Assembly (NCBI GenBank): GCA_020635205.1
Contig: JACKAE010000002.1
Span: 682,001-746,000, forward strand
From: Ignavibacteria bacterium
Lineage (GTDB): Bacteria; Bacteroidota; Ignavibacteria; OLB7
DNA: 64,000 nucleotides
Reading direction: 5' to 3'
The position numbers were made by a program, and so were the translations under genes. The notes under the pieces were generated by a model that did no database searches, was not told the DNA's origin, and worked only from the letters and a program-made list of their open reading frames with translations. Shown piece after piece: positions 13,938 to 23,810 of the stretch; positions within the stretch are counted from its first letter, which is position 1, and every line of letters begins with the position of its first letter.

Positions 13938-16103
13938 TCAGAACTTGATAAGTTGTTCGATTCTCTCCAAAATATCCTCAATACCGGGGACGACGGCAGC
14001 CATGAGCGTTGGGTTGTAGGGGATTGGAATATCTGGTGTTGCCATCCGCTCTACCGGTGCATCTAAGTAGTGGAAGGCCTCTTGTGCAATGGTCGCGGCA
14101 ATCTCTCCACCGAACCCGCAGGTCCAGTTATCTTCGTGCAGGACAATACATCTATTTGTCTTTTGAATGGAGTTCAGAACGGTCTCCTTATCCCAAGGGG
14201 AGACTGTGCGAAGATCGATCACCTCCACGCTCTTCTGACTCTTTTCTGCTGCTGCTGCTGCGCGGTGAACCATTTCTCCCCACGTCACAATAGTGATGTC
14301 TGTTCCCTCGCGTACCACGTTTGCTTTTCCGAATGGGAGGATGAAGTTATCTCCCGGCCAGGGGCGTCGACCATCCCGTGTGTCGAGTAGGGCGCGATGC
14401 TCGAAGAACATTGTCGGATCATTCCCTCGCAGTGCTGATCGGAGCAGACCGACGGCATCTTCAGCATTTGATGGGATAGCGATCTGCCAACCGACGAGGT
14501 GGGCGTAGAGTGCTTCGCCTGAAACTGAGTGCCACGGGTCTCCGGTCTTCTTACCGTACCCAACTGGAATGCGAACTACCAGTGGTGCAGCAAACTTCCC
14601 GGCTGTTCGCCAGCGAATTGTGCCGCAGTCAGTGATCTGTTCGTGGGCAGGGTCAGCATACTTCCTGAACTGAATTTCGGGTACTGGCATCAGTCCCGCC
14701 ATTGCCATACCAACTGCCCGACCGATAATTCCCTCTTCGTTCAGCGATGTATCAAACACTCTTTCTTGACCGAACTTATGTTGTAAGTCGATTGTTGCCC
14801 CGTGGACTCCACCTTTCATTCCAACATCTTCACCGAAGAGGAGCACCCGGTTGTTTTGCTGAAGCTCGCTTTCAAGTGCTCGACGAATTGCGTCAACCAT
14901 ATTCATTCGGGGTCCTTCTGGTTTTGGCTCGAACTCTCCTCCTCGCGAATGCTCATATCCTTCCTCACCAACTTCTGCCATCAACCCTCCAGCAACTTGG
15001 GGCAATCCTCTCTGATAGAATCTACCGTTCAGCACCCCTTCTGTATCTGGCTCCTTTGCGTTCTTTGCGCTCTCCGCGGCTTTGCGAGCAATCTCTTCTC
15101 CCGCTTCTTCCATCTTCACCCACTCTTCTTCTGTCACAATCTTCTTCCCAACCATAAAATCTCGGAGCTTTGGTAACGGATCGTTTGCTTCCTCCTGCGC
15201 CACCTGCTCTTCCGATTTGTAGGACTGATTATCGGTGTAGGAGTGTCCACTCAGGCGTGGAACGCGGAGGTGGAGGAGAACCGGACCACTTCCTGATCGT
15301 GCAAACTGGACAGCTTCGACGATGAGACGTGAGGTCTCCTCCGGGTCGACGCCACTGCCGGAGAGTATCTTCAGGCCAGTGAATGAGGCGAGGTTGACGG
15401 AAATGCTTCCTCCCGGAGTCTGAAGGTCGCCAGTGACGGAGATGCCGTAGCCGTTATCCTCAACGAAGAAGAGGTAGGGGAGCTTTAGCGTTGTTGCGAT
15501 TGTCAGTGCCGACCAAAATCCGTTGGTAGCGCAGGCAGCATCTCCACTTAGTGCTACCGCAATTGCTCCCTTCCACTCACCATCCCCCAAGACATTGCTC
15601 CGATACTCGATTGCTTGCGCCCACCCGATGGCTGGGGTAAACTGTGCTCCAACATCTCCACTTGTGGGAAGCACTGTCGCTCGATCTCTGCGAGGTAGGT
15701 TGTGGACAACGCCAATGTCGCGTCCTTCGCTGATACCTCCGGCACGCCCCATTGTGCTGCAGAGAGCCTCGGTTGCCTCCAATCCTTGGGTTAGAACAAA
15801 TGGGCGTGAGCGGTAGTAGAGGGTTGCCGCGTCGTGTGGGTGTGTAATCTGTTCGCCTAAGATAATCTGCGCTAAATCGTGTCCGCGCGAGGAGAACTGA
15901 TAGGTAATCAACCCTGCTGGCACAAGCTCTTTTTCTTCGATTTGGTCGAGTGCTCTGGAGAGGAGTAGGGTGCGAGCAACGCTCTTCCAGTCGATCTCTG
16001 GGCTGTTATGGCTTTCGTTGAGTTGATTCTGTTTTGTAGCGGTTCCATTTGTGTTGGTTCGCTTCTTCGCTGTCGATTTTTTCTGTGATGTCCCTTGCGC
16101 CAT
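13938..16103 (-). CDS. Fused alpha-beta 2-oxoacid dehydrogenase E1 (pyruvate or branched-chain)
   Basis: 721 residues. This thiamine-diphosphate enzyme decarboxylates a 2-oxoacid and passes the acyl group to a lipoyl E2. The alpha half (about 35-370) has the cofactor motif GDAACATNGFWSALTIATT followed by FFVEDNGYGIS, close to the GDG-x26-N pattern but with Ala in place of the third Gly. A phosphorylation-loop-like segment GHSYTDNQSYKSEEQ lies after it. The beta half starts near NMVDAIRRALESELQQNN and contains LLFGEDVGMKGG, EIQFRKYADPA and GYGKKTGDPWHS. Fusion of the two chains is common in Bacteroidetes and is typical of branched-chain or pyruvate E1. The N-terminal 30 residues are a Lys/Thr/Asn-rich tail. 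No E2 or E3 gene is next to it, so substrate is open. Divergent from nrdJ. Confidence 0.9.
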   Translation of the reverse strand: MAQGTSQKKSTAKKRTNTNGTATKQNQLNESHNSPEIDWKSVARTLLLSRALDQIEEKELVPAGLITYQFSSRGHDLAQIILGEQITHPHDAATLYYRSRPFVLTQGLEATEALCSTMGRAGGISEGRDIGVVHNLPRRDRATVLPTSGDVGAQFTPAIGWAQAIEYRSNVLGDGEWKGAIAVALSGDAACATNGFWSALTIATTLKLPYLFFVEDNGYGISVTGDLQTPGGSISVNLASFTGLKILSGSGVDPEETSRLIVEAVQFARSGSGPVLLHLRVPRLSGHSYTDNQSYKSEEQVAQEEANDPLPKLRDFMVGKKIVTEEEWVKMEEAGEEIARKAAESAKNAKEPDTEGVLNGRFYQRGLPQVAGGLMAEVGEEGYEHSRGGEFEPKPEGPRMNMVDAIRRALESELQQNNRVLLFGEDVGMKGGVHGATIDLQHKFGQERVFDTSLNEEGIIGRAVGMAMAGLMPVPEIQFRKYADPAHEQITDCGTIRWRTAGKFAAPLVVRIPVGYGKKTGDPWHSVSGEALYAHLVGWQIAIPSNAEDAVGLLRSALRGNDPTMFFEHRALLDTRDGRRPWPGDNFILPFGKANVVREGTDITIVTWGEMVHRAAAAAEKSQKSVEVIDLRTVSPWDKETVLNSIQKTNRCIVLHEDNWTCGFGGEIAATIAQEAFHYLDAPVERMATPDIPIPYNPTLMAAVVPGIEDILERIEQLIKF

Positions 16104-16561
16104 GATTTTGTGAATATGGATTTTCAGAGGTTTTCTTCAGTTACAAGAGCGTAAAGATATACAATCGGGAAGGAAGTTCGGGGGGAGAGGAAACCTTGAA
16201 ACAAGGTGAGTCAATGGTTGTTATTGCGCCTGAGATTTCTCTTTACTTCCCCCACTTCGATCCCGTATCTTTCGCCCGTCTTTTCAACCAGACAGAGCAC
16301 TATGGCATACCACTTCAACATGCAAAATCAGAATATCCTTCACCTTCCCTCTCTCACAGGGAAGGTTTCTCACAGCTATAGTGCCGTTCACACCATCTAC
16401 CGTCGACTCATTGCGAGTCACCATTCAAGATAATTACAACTGACCTCACGTCTCGCTGATCGAAGCGTAGTACCGGAGGGGAAAATCTCTCCAACAATGC
16501 GCGCTTGGTTCAGGGCGTCGTGTGGAATCGTCAACACATATACTACAGGGGAAACAACTCT
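16104..16561. other. Divergent intergenic region upstream of nrdJ and the E1 gene
   Basis: 458 bp holding the promoters of both genes. I looked for a cobalamin riboswitch, which would suit a B12-dependent nrdJ, but saw no B12-box-like sequence. Short open frames here start at poor codons and have no ribosome-binding site. No strong hairpin is seen. Confidence 0.5.
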
Positions 16562-19500
16562 ATGAAAATCTCACGTCTCTACACGACCGCAGGCAAAGAT
16601 GTCTACGACATGTTTGAGTACAGCTTGCGCAAGTCAGTGCTCCGCAACCCGGACGGATCGGTCGTTTTCGAGATGAACGATATTGAAGTTCCAAGCCAGT
16701 GGTCGCAGATGGCTGCCGACATCTTAGCGCAAAAATATTTCCGCAAAGCCGGTGTACCACAGTTCGATGCCGAGGGAAATCAACTCTTCAACGAAAAGGG
16801 AGAGCCAATTTTAGGGTCGGAGAGGAGTGCAAAGCAGGTAGTTCACCGTTTAGCTGGATGCTGGCGTCACTGGGGTGAGGAGCATGGCTACTTCGATTCG
16901 CCGGAAGATGCGCAGGCATTCTACGATGAGATCGCCTACACGCTCCTGAACCAGATGTGTGCTCCGAACTCGCCCCAGTGGTTCAACACCGGTCTTCACT
17001 GGGCTTATGGCATTGAAGGTCCGGCACAGGGGCACTACTACGTCGACCCCGTTAGTGGCAAACTGACGCGCTCGAAAGATGCGTACACCCACCCACAACC
17101 GCACGCGTGCTTCATCCAGTCGGTCAGCGACGACCTTGTGAACGAGGGGGGAATCTTTGACCTCGTCACGCGCGAAGCTCGCATCTTCAAATATGGTTCG
17201 GGAACGGGGAGCAACTTCTCCGCACTTCGCGCTGAAGGTGAGCCACTCTCCGGTGGTGGTGTCTCCTCTGGATTGATGAGCTTCCTGAAAGTGAATGACC
17301 GTGCAGCCGGAGCAGTTAAATCGGGTGGAACAACCCGTCGGGCTGCGAAGATGGTGATCTTAAATATCGATCATCCAGACATTGAAAAATTTATCGACTG
17401 GAAGATGGTAGAGGAGCAGAAAGTTGCGGCGTTGGTTGCTGGGTCGCGCATCTGCAAGGCATTCTTGGCTGAAATTGCTGAGGTTGGACGTGCGGAGGGA
17501 ACAGATTTCGCCGATCCTTCATCGGAACTCCACAGCTTAGTGCAACGTGCTCTCAGTCGCGGCATTCCGTTTAATTATATCGTTCGCGTTCTCTCGCTGG
17601 TAGATCAGGGTGTGGAGAAGATCGACTTTAACGAGTACGACCTGAACTACGAGGGGGAAGCCTATAACACCGTCAGCGGACAGAACTCCAACAACTCCGT
17701 CCGCATCTCGAATGACTTCATGAAGGCAATCGCAGAGGATAGCGATTGGCACTTGAGGTGGCGGAAGAAAGAGGGGATTGCGAAGACGGTAAAGGCACGT
17801 TATCTCTGGGAGAAAGTTAACTACGCTGCTTGGAGTTGCGCCGATCCCGGCCTCCAGTTCGACACGACAATCAACGAATGGCACACCAGCCCGAAGGAGG
17901 GGCGGATCAACGGAAGTAACCCATGCTCCGAGTACATGTACTTGGATGACACGGCCTGCAATCTTGCCTCTCTCAATCTCGGCCACTTCTACAATGACGA
18001 GACAGGTGTTTTCGATGTCGAGAGCTACAAACACGCTACCCGCATCTGGACGCTCGTTCTGGAAATTTCTGTTCTGATGGCGCAGTTCCCGTCGAAGGAG
18101 ATTGCGCAGAAGAGCTACGACACGCGGACTCTTGGTCTCGGCTACGCAAACCTCGGCACGATCTTGATGCGTGCAGGTATTCCATACGATTCAAAGGAGG
18201 GGCGTGCGTGGGCCGGAGCAATCACTGCGGTTATGACAGGTGAGTCGTACGCCGCCAGTGCCGAGATTGCCGCAAAGCTCGGGGCCTTCAACAAATACAA
18301 GCGGAACGAAAAAGATATGCTCCGCGTGATGCGGAACCATCGTCGCGCCGCATACAACGCTCCGAAAGGGGAGTACGAAGGGTTAACAGTCACGCCGGTT
18401 GGTATTGACCACGAGCTTTGCCCAGAAAATCTTTCTGCTGCGGCAAAAGAGTGTTGGGATCGTGCCGTTGCCCTCGGTGAAGAACATGGTTACCGGAACG
18501 CGCAGGTGACAGTGATTGCTCCAACCGGAACAATCTCCTTGATTATGGATTGCGACACAACTGGCATTGAGCCTGACTTTGCTTTAGTGAAGTACAAAAA
18601 ACTTGCCGGCGGAGGTTACTTCAAAATTGTCAACCAATCTGTTCCGAAGTCGCTTGCCCACCTCGGCTACAGCGATGCAGAAATTGCCGAAGTCTCTTCG
18701 TATATCAAGGGATATGCTTCGTTGCAGGGATGTCCGCACATCAACCGCACGTCGTTGAAAGCAAAAGGCTTTACCGACGAGAAAGTTGACGCAATCGAGT
18801 CTGGATTGGAGACTGCGTTCGATGTCACGTTTGCCTTCAACCGCTACACGCTGGGGGATGACTTCTTGAAGTCGATTGGCTTCACGGACGCGCAGGTGGA
18901 AGATTCGTCTCTCAACGTCTTGGCTGAACTCGGCTTCAGCAAAGATGAAATTGAAGAGGCGAATCGGTACGTCTGCGGCACGATGACAATCGAAGGAGCG
19001 CCATACGTGAAAGAGGAACATCTGCCGATCTTTGATTGTGCAAATCGGTGTGGAAAACTTGGCGAACGATATATCGCCTACATGGGGCACGTGAAGATGA
19101 TGGCTGCTGCGCAGCCCTTTATTTCAGGGGCGATCTCCAAGACAATCAACATGCCTCGCGAGGCAACGTTGGAAGATGTTGAGAAGGTCTACACCGAATC
19201 GTGGAAGCTCATGCTGAAGGCAATTGCCTTATATCGTGATGGCTCAAAGCTCTCGCAGCCACTGAACGTCTCTTCTGATACCGAGCTTGTAGAGCAAGTG
19301 ACGCTTCGAGACATTGACGTAGATGCCTCGCAGATGATCGGAAGTGGCGAGCACTTCAACGAAGCGGTTGGTCCACAGCAGGTGCAGGAGAAAATTGTCG
19401 AGAAGGTATACCACCGCGCCGACCGTCGCCGTTTGCCGAAGCGGCGTCACGGCTTCGTTCGGGAGGCAACAGTTGGTGGACACAAGGTCTTCCTTCGCAC

Positions 19501-20134
19501 AGGTGAGTACGAGGATGGTCAGCTTGGCGAAATCTTCATCGATATGTATAAGGAGGGGGCTTCCTTCAAAGGCTTGCTGAACTGCTTTGCCGTGCTTGCA
19601 TCGAAGGCGTTGCAGTATGGAATGCCGTTGGAGAAGATTGTCGACACCTTTACCTTCACACGTTTCGAGCCATCGGGGCCGGTGCAGGGACACGAAGCAA
19701 TCAAGAATGCTACGTCGATTATCGACTACGTCTTCCGCGCAATCGGCTACGAGTATCTCGGTCGTGAGGACTTCATTCACATTAAGGCAGTGGACGAGAC
19801 AGAGGGGATTGAGTATGGTCCGGGTGATGAAGAAAGTGGCTTGGCTCGGCTCTCGCCCGGTCGTGAACTCTGGGAACGCCAACAGAACCGGAAGCGGGAG
19901 ACAAACGGAGGAACCAACGGTTCGGCAAAGACGAATGGAACCAATGGGACAAACGGAGCAACTCGTGCTACGCAAGTAACCAAAGCTGCAAACGATGTGG
20001 AAGTAAAAGTTGCAACCGCCAAAGCTCACGGCTACACCGGTGAACAGTGTGGCAACTGCGGCTCGATGCGTGTAAAGCAAAACGGAGCCTGCCACGTTTG
20101 CGAAGAGTGCGGAACTACGAGCGGATGCTCGTAG
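16562..20134 (+). CDS. nrdJ: Vitamin B12-dependent (class II) ribonucleotide reductase
   Basis: 1190 residues from the ATG at 16562; an in-frame GTG/ATG frame extension upstream to 16505 adds 19 unlike residues. The enzyme reduces ribonucleotides to deoxyribonucleotides with adenosylcobalamin as radical source and works with or without oxygen. Hallmarks: substrate-site region MCAPNSPQWFNTGL, loop NPCSEYMYLDDTACNLASLN with the active cysteine, APTGTISLIMDCDTTGIEPD, and a C-terminal cysteine-rich tail CGNCGSMRVKQNGACHVC, then CGTTSGCS, whose cysteines rereduce the active site. Between about 1100 and 1160 lies a low-complexity Asn-Gly-Thr linker (TNGTNGTNG). Length agrees with the long bacterial NrdJ type. 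It is followed directly by a terminator, so it is monocistronic. Confidence 0.97.
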   Translation: MKISRLYTTAGKDVYDMFEYSLRKSVLRNPDGSVVFEMNDIEVPSQWSQMAADILAQKYFRKAGVPQFDAEGNQLFNEKGEPILGSERSAKQVVHRLAGCWRHWGEEHGYFDSPEDAQAFYDEIAYTLLNQMCAPNSPQWFNTGLHWAYGIEGPAQGHYYVDPVSGKLTRSKDAYTHPQPHACFIQSVSDDLVNEGGIFDLVTREARIFKYGSGTGSNFSALRAEGEPLSGGGVSSGLMSFLKVNDRAAGAVKSGGTTRRAAKMVILNIDHPDIEKFIDWKMVEEQKVAALVAGSRICKAFLAEIAEVGRAEGTDFADPSSELHSLVQRALSRGIPFNYIVRVLSLVDQGVEKIDFNEYDLNYEGEAYNTVSGQNSNNSVRISNDFMKAIAEDSDWHLRWRKKEGIAKTVKARYLWEKVNYAAWSCADPGLQFDTTINEWHTSPKEGRINGSNPCSEYMYLDDTACNLASLNLGHFYNDETGVFDVESYKHATRIWTLVLEISVLMAQFPSKEIAQKSYDTRTLGLGYANLGTILMRAGIPYDSKEGRAWAGAITAVMTGESYAASAEIAAKLGAFNKYKRNEKDMLRVMRNHRRAAYNAPKGEYEGLTVTPVGIDHELCPENLSAAAKECWDRAVALGEEHGYRNAQVTVIAPTGTISLIMDCDTTGIEPDFALVKYKKLAGGGYFKIVNQSVPKSLAHLGYSDAEIAEVSSYIKGYASLQGCPHINRTSLKAKGFTDEKVDAIESGLETAFDVTFAFNRYTLGDDFLKSIGFTDAQVEDSSLNVLAELGFSKDEIEEANRYVCGTMTIEGAPYVKEEHLPIFDCANRCGKLGERYIAYMGHVKMMAAAQPFISGAISKTINMPREATLEDVEKVYTESWKLMLKAIALYRDGSKLSQPLNVSSDTELVEQVTLRDIDVDASQMIGSGEHFNEAVGPQQVQEKIVEKVYHRADRRRLPKRRHGFVREATVGGHKVFLRTGEYEDGQLGEIFIDMYKEGASFKGLLNCFAVLASKALQYGMPLEKIVDTFTFTRFEPSGPVQGHEAIKNATSIIDYVFRAIGYEYLGREDFIHIKAVDETEGIEYGPGDEESGLARLSPGRELWERQQNRKRETNGGTNGSAKTNGTNGTNGATRATQVTKAANDVEVKVATAKAHGYTGEQCGNCGSMRVKQNGACHVCEECGTTSGCS

Positions 20135-20168
20135 GGGAATTCAAAAGTCAAAATTAAAAATTCAAAAA

Positions 20169-20196
20169 GGGGAGAATCGGATAACCGGTTCTCCCC
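20169..20196 (+). terminator. Terminator of nrdJ
   Basis: GGGGAGAATCGG / CCGGTTCTCCCC, a 12-bp stem with one G-T pair and an ATAA loop, 35 bases after the nrdJ stop; T-rich sequence (TCTGTTGTT) follows. A short AATTCAAAA-type repeat (20139-20168) precedes it. Confidence 0.8.
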
Positions 20197-20243
20197 TCTG
20201 TTGTTATGGTTCTCAGGGAACTATAGGTCTTCAGTCACTACCT

Positions 20244-21131
20244 CTACCGATAGATTGGGAGGGAAAACTCCCCATCGTTCACCTTCAACACATCTACAGA
20301 TCCCTGATTGATTGGAGATAAAGTATGCATCGATAAGTTGAAGGTTCCTGAGCAGAGATTCTTTCCCTCATCGTACTCATCAATAGTAACGGTACTCGGA
20401 GCCGTCGAATCAGTAACGAATCTCTCGACATAGTCATCCCCAACGCGCATTATTTCCTTCCCCGGAGGTAATTCATAGGTTCCTACTCCCTTGAAGTTGT
20501 CAATCTCGATAGAAGTGCTTTTCCATCCGTGAGTTGCGCTTATCAACAGTTTCGTTGCCGATATGCGACTTGCATAGGCAGCCGGGTGTGGGTATATCTC
20601 GAGGGAGTTAAGTGAGGAGCCAAACGCCACAGCGGTTCCCTCGATTGTTGCTGTGAAGGTCGAGAGTATTGGATCAGTAATTACGTTGTCGATCGTAGCT
20701 CTTTGATAAAATGTCGTGTCAGAGGAATATGGAGAATAGACTTGTATGAGTTTTAAGGTATTCCCCTTTACCTCATACTGAAGTGTGTCTTGGTTGAGAG
20801 CCGGTGGGTAGAAGGCAGTCCAAACGATACGACTGTTGTTTGCTTTGAGAAGATCTATTATCTGCGAAAAGTTCATCACTGTCAATTCACCAGTCGTTGT
20901 CCGTACGGCTAACTCATGTACATCACCTCCAGCTGTAAATTGAAGTCCACGAATGCTTTCTTTAGGAGAGGGATAGTCTGCTGAATGTGGATATACTCGA
21001 TACCACGCACCGACAAGTGCAGGGTCAATCGAGTTATCGGCAATGTCAGGATCAGTTGTACTGCCGCAGCTTGCTGCGAAGGTCGAGAAAGTCATGGCTA
21101 ACAGAGCGATGAGTGTGTGATTCCTTTTCAT
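20244..21131 (-). CDS. Lipoprotein, DUF6252-like
   Basis: 295 residues with a lipoprotein signal (MKRNHTLIALLAMTFSTFAA, then SCGST; Cys22). Residues 35-150 resemble a lipocalin-like beta fold (LVGAWYRVYPH, LQFTAGGDVHEL). The end of the protein (STVTIDEYDEGKNLCSGTFN, then LSMH) matches the closing pattern of DUF6252 lipoproteins, where a strand of the form I-x2-Y/F-D is followed by SGTF. It is probably envelope-anchored with a beta-rich exported body. It has its own promoter region upstream (21132-21380). No function is known. Confidence 0.75.
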   Translation of the reverse strand: MKRNHTLIALLAMTFSTFAASCGSTTDPDIADNSIDPALVGAWYRVYPHSADYPSPKESIRGLQFTAGGDVHELAVRTTTGELTVMNFSQIIDLLKANNSRIVWTAFYPPALNQDTLQYEVKGNTLKLIQVYSPYSSDTTFYQRATIDNVITDPILSTFTATIEGTAVAFGSSLNSLEIYPHPAAYASRISATKLLISATHGWKSTSIEIDNFKGVGTYELPPGKEIMRVGDDYVERFVTDSTAPSTVTIDEYDEGKNLCSGTFNLSMHTLSPINQGSVDVLKVNDGEFSLPIYR

Positions 21132-21383
21132 AGAACGAAAGTTGTTGAATAATTAGAATGAACTCAACGATTTAGTTGCGTAAACATAGAATGTTTATAA
21201 CAGGGAATGCAAGGGTAAAAATTTATCCTATTGATAGTGAACTTGAAAATTCCGGTTTACGGAAAGGGTTAGGAACGGATCAATATGGAAGAATCTTCTT
21301 CCTTCCACTTCACAAAGCCTTAGGAAGGAGTTTGAAAAGTCAAAGCTGAAGTCAGGAGCGTTAGGAATGTGTATTCTTTCAGG

Positions 21384-21740
21384 TCTGTTACTCTGAAAGG
21401 AGCGTAGCAGAGTGAAGAGTCTCACAAGGTCTGTAGAGAAAAGTCGGAATGTTGTAGATATCCGACGAGCGTACCTACCATGCTATCTTTGGCGGTCCAG
21501 AATGAGGGAGCTGCACCCAACGTACGACGAGCTTCTTGTACGTTCAGACAGTCGTGCTGAGGGCTGCCGAAGTCTCTCACTGGTGAAGAACCACCGCGCC
21601 TGTGTTTATCCTTACCATTCCCTCCACTCTTCCTGCGAGACTTTTCGCTTCGCCTTCGGCTATGCTCAGAGTGACAGTCTGGTTCCTGCACGATCATGCT
21701 CCATCGTTACGCAGCATTGTATTTCCCAAATAGCTTTTAA
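21384..21740. repeat. Long intergenic repeat (copy A of an inverted pair)
   Basis: About 350 bp that reappears, in opposite orientation, at 28295-28670. Shared landmarks include CGCAGGAAGAGTGGAGGGAA (minus strand), GGAGCATGATCG, ACAAGAAGCTCGTCGTAC and the motif AGCGAAGCGAAAAGTCTC. It belongs to the same HSERSEAK-type family as 9766-9879. Open frames inside it are spurious. It fills the gap between the lipoprotein gene and the hydrolase gene. Confidence 0.8.
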
Positions 21741-21771
21741 GACAGATTCACAGAAAGGTGGATGACATCGC

Positions 21772-23139
21772 TCACTCAGGTTCAAAGTTTCGGCTCCAGT
21801 CTTCAGCTAAACTCATCGTTGCTCCCGATATTTGGATGAGTGCGAGAACGAGAAGGGTTGACTTGAAGTTGAAGATGTCGTTGTGGTCGTTGATGATTTC
21901 TTCGGGAACTTGAAAGACCCAGGCGAGGTGGTCACTCGTGCCCTCTCCGAGGGGACACAGTTCATAGCGTTCATGTTGATCCTCTACATCTCTTTCCCGC
22001 TTCCTCACCGGAAGGTCAATGGCAAATGAAGGTGTTGGCATTCCTGAAGGATAGGGAGGGCGTAGACAGTGCCAATCTTGCCCAAAGTCGACACCACCTA
22101 TTGATTTACAGGAACAGGGATGGTTGGTTCGTTCAAGTGAGTGAGTGAAAAGAGAATCGTCGTGCCCATCTGTTCTTCGTCTGAAGTTTATCCCTTGTGC
22201 AAGTCGCCAAATCTGGCCAGTTGCACTGTCAGCCTCGGATGTGGCGGAGATAAGCATCGGGGGAGAATAGTCGAGTTGATTGACCGCTGCTTTCTTGCTG
22301 AACTTCTGATCTTTTAGCGTTAGAAGAATCTCCTGAGCAATCCGTGAATCTGCCGCAGAGTTCAGAGCTATGAGAACATCTGGAAAGCAGAACGATTGTC
22401 CGTTTCGCTGAATAGTAACGCCACGATCGTTGGATGACCTCTGTGGGCGGAGAAGGGGTTGATCTTTCGCTCTCAAGAGTGAGAGGAAAGCTGATTCAAG
22501 CATCAGTGCTCCCATCGAGTGTCCAATCAAGATGAGTGGAGATTCAGTCTGAACGGCAGTATTCTTCAGAGGATCTTTAACTGCGGCCACAATCCCTTGG
22601 AGAGCTTTTCGAAGCGAATCCTCCTTCCCGATATTTTCTGCCGTTTCGTATCGATCCCAGAAGCTCAAATTCTTCAACGGCCCTAATCCAGCTAACCACC
22701 CATCGGCTGCCCCACTCCACCCGAGGTAAATACCTACAATGCGCCGGCCAGAGGCATGCTGAAAATATCGCTCAGCCTCACGCAATGTTAGGTGGCGAAG
22801 TATCTCACGAAATGAGCGGAAGTGAGTATCCCCACTTTTGCCTGATGAATCGTTGATATCCCAAGCTGCGTTGTGATGCCATCCGTGAATGAAGAGGAGA
22901 ACGAGTGCTCCATTGGGGTTGTCGGTTCGTGCTTTCTCGATTGCGTTGAGAGTCCGTTCAAGCTGAGCCGGCTCTGCAAACGATCCGTCGTCGAGAAACT
23001 CAATCACAGACAAATCATACGACTGATCGTTCGGGTTGCTTCTCTGTTGGCCTGCAAAAACAGTTCCGTCAGCATCGACAGTGAATACCGACTCTGACGG
23101 AAAAAATGGAGAAGGTGTGGGCATAACTACCTCAATCAA
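21772..23139 (-). CDS. Alpha/beta-hydrolase-fold protein
   Basis: 455 residues, soluble, no signal peptide. An oxyanion-strand segment ALVLLFIHGWHHNAAWD is followed by IYLGWSGAADG and the nucleophile elbow GHSMG (Ser near residue 209) preceded by SPLILI. This order is the serine-hydrolase alpha/beta fold; it resembles DUF900-like and lipase-like bacterial proteins of unknown substrate. The acid and histidine of the triad cannot be fixed by eye; a Cys/His-rich stretch (HPCSCKSIGG) and DWHCLRPPYP lie further on. The start used is an ATG with no strong ribosome-binding site; a start six codons downstream (MPTPSPFF) is also possible. Confidence 0.75.
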   Translation of the reverse strand: MIEVVMPTPSPFFPSESVFTVDADGTVFAGQQRSNPNDQSYDLSVIEFLDDGSFAEPAQLERTLNAIEKARTDNPNGALVLLFIHGWHHNAAWDINDSSGKSGDTHFRSFREILRHLTLREAERYFQHASGRRIVGIYLGWSGAADGWLAGLGPLKNLSFWDRYETAENIGKEDSLRKALQGIVAAVKDPLKNTAVQTESPLILIGHSMGALMLESAFLSLLRAKDQPLLRPQRSSNDRGVTIQRNGQSFCFPDVLIALNSAADSRIAQEILLTLKDQKFSKKAAVNQLDYSPPMLISATSEADSATGQIWRLAQGINFRRRTDGHDDSLFTHSLERTNHPCSCKSIGGVDFGQDWHCLRPPYPSGMPTPSFAIDLPVRKRERDVEDQHERYELCPLGEGTSDHLAWVFQVPEEIINDHNDIFNFKSTLLVLALIQISGATMSLAEDWSRNFEPE

Positions 23140-23223
23140 AACATGTGAAGGTTGCCTCTGAATAACGTGTGCTCAAAACGACCCTGAGCAGGGCTTCTGT
23201 TTCCTGTCTCATCGAGTCTCGCC

Positions 23224-23607
23224 TTACTCTATGATCTGCCCAAACGCCAAATCGTGTCCATCGATATCTTGCACTCCGAATTCCAAAACACCGTAGTGTT
23301 TCATCCCAAGCTCGTAGTCGATGGTTGCTCCGCTCTTTTGGAACTCTTCGTAGAGTCCCTTCGCATCATCCACCCAGAAGTAGGCATTCCACATTTTCTC
23401 TACCACTTGCCAGTGGGGGAGATGCTCTACGTTAGCTGGAGTTTCGTTCAGCATAAGTGTGAGGCCGTCTCGCTTAACCATACAAAAGTGGGGAGGTTCT
23501 CCCCACAGCTTGTCGTAGGTGAAGCCAAGTTTATCCCGATAATAGTTTGCTGCCTCAGTAACGTTGCGAACCAAGAGAACAGGAGCAGTTGCGAGAAGTG
23601 TTGGCAT
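23224..23607 (-). CDS. VOC-superfamily (glyoxalase/bleomycin-resistance-like) protein
   Basis: 127 residues. The fold is given by two beta-alpha-beta-beta-beta modules: residues 5-50 (VLLVRNVTEAANYYRDKLGF, then YDKLWGEPPHFCMVKRDGL) and 65-125 (AYFWVDDAKGLYEEFQKSGA, then EFGVQDIDGHDLAFGQ). A metal-ligand-type Glu is present in the last strand region. Members bind small molecules or metals as enzymes or resistance proteins; nothing here points to a specific ligand. It stands alone, leftward. Confidence 0.88.
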   Translation of the reverse strand: MPTLLATAPVLLVRNVTEAANYYRDKLGFTYDKLWGEPPHFCMVKRDGLTLMLNETPANVEHLPHWQVVEKMWNAYFWVDDAKGLYEEFQKSGATIDYELGMKHYGVLEFGVQDIDGHDLAFGQIIE

Positions 23608-23722
23608 AATTGTATTTTGGTGTTTGTGAGAGTAGGCTAACCTGATAGATAAAACCTCTCCAAACGTACAAAAGATTTTCGGAGAAAAGTTGAAGAAAGA
23701 GATGGGGAGATTGAAGAAAAAA

Positions 23723-23751
23723 AAGCACTCCGGATAAATCCCGGAGTGCTT
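23723..23751 (-). terminator. Terminator of the choice-of-anchor protein gene
   Basis: AAGCACTCCGG / CCGGAGTGCTT, 11-bp perfect stem with a 7-base loop. Read leftward it is followed by eight T residues (plus-strand A run at 23717-23724), 60 bases after the stop codon at 23811. Confidence 0.9.
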
Positions 23752-23810
23752 CCTCTGTGAGTGCAGACGGCAACGTCTGCGTGGGGGGGGAAGGCAAATG
23801 CTTGCCGTTC

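Noticed and set aside
16104..16561. Cobalamin riboswitch before nrdJ
   Set aside because: Expected from B12 dependence, but no B12 box or conserved core was found by eye.
19244..20095. 283-codon minus-strand frame inside nrdJ
   Set aside because: Opposite strand shadow of a strongly conserved gene; no start signal or plausible domain.
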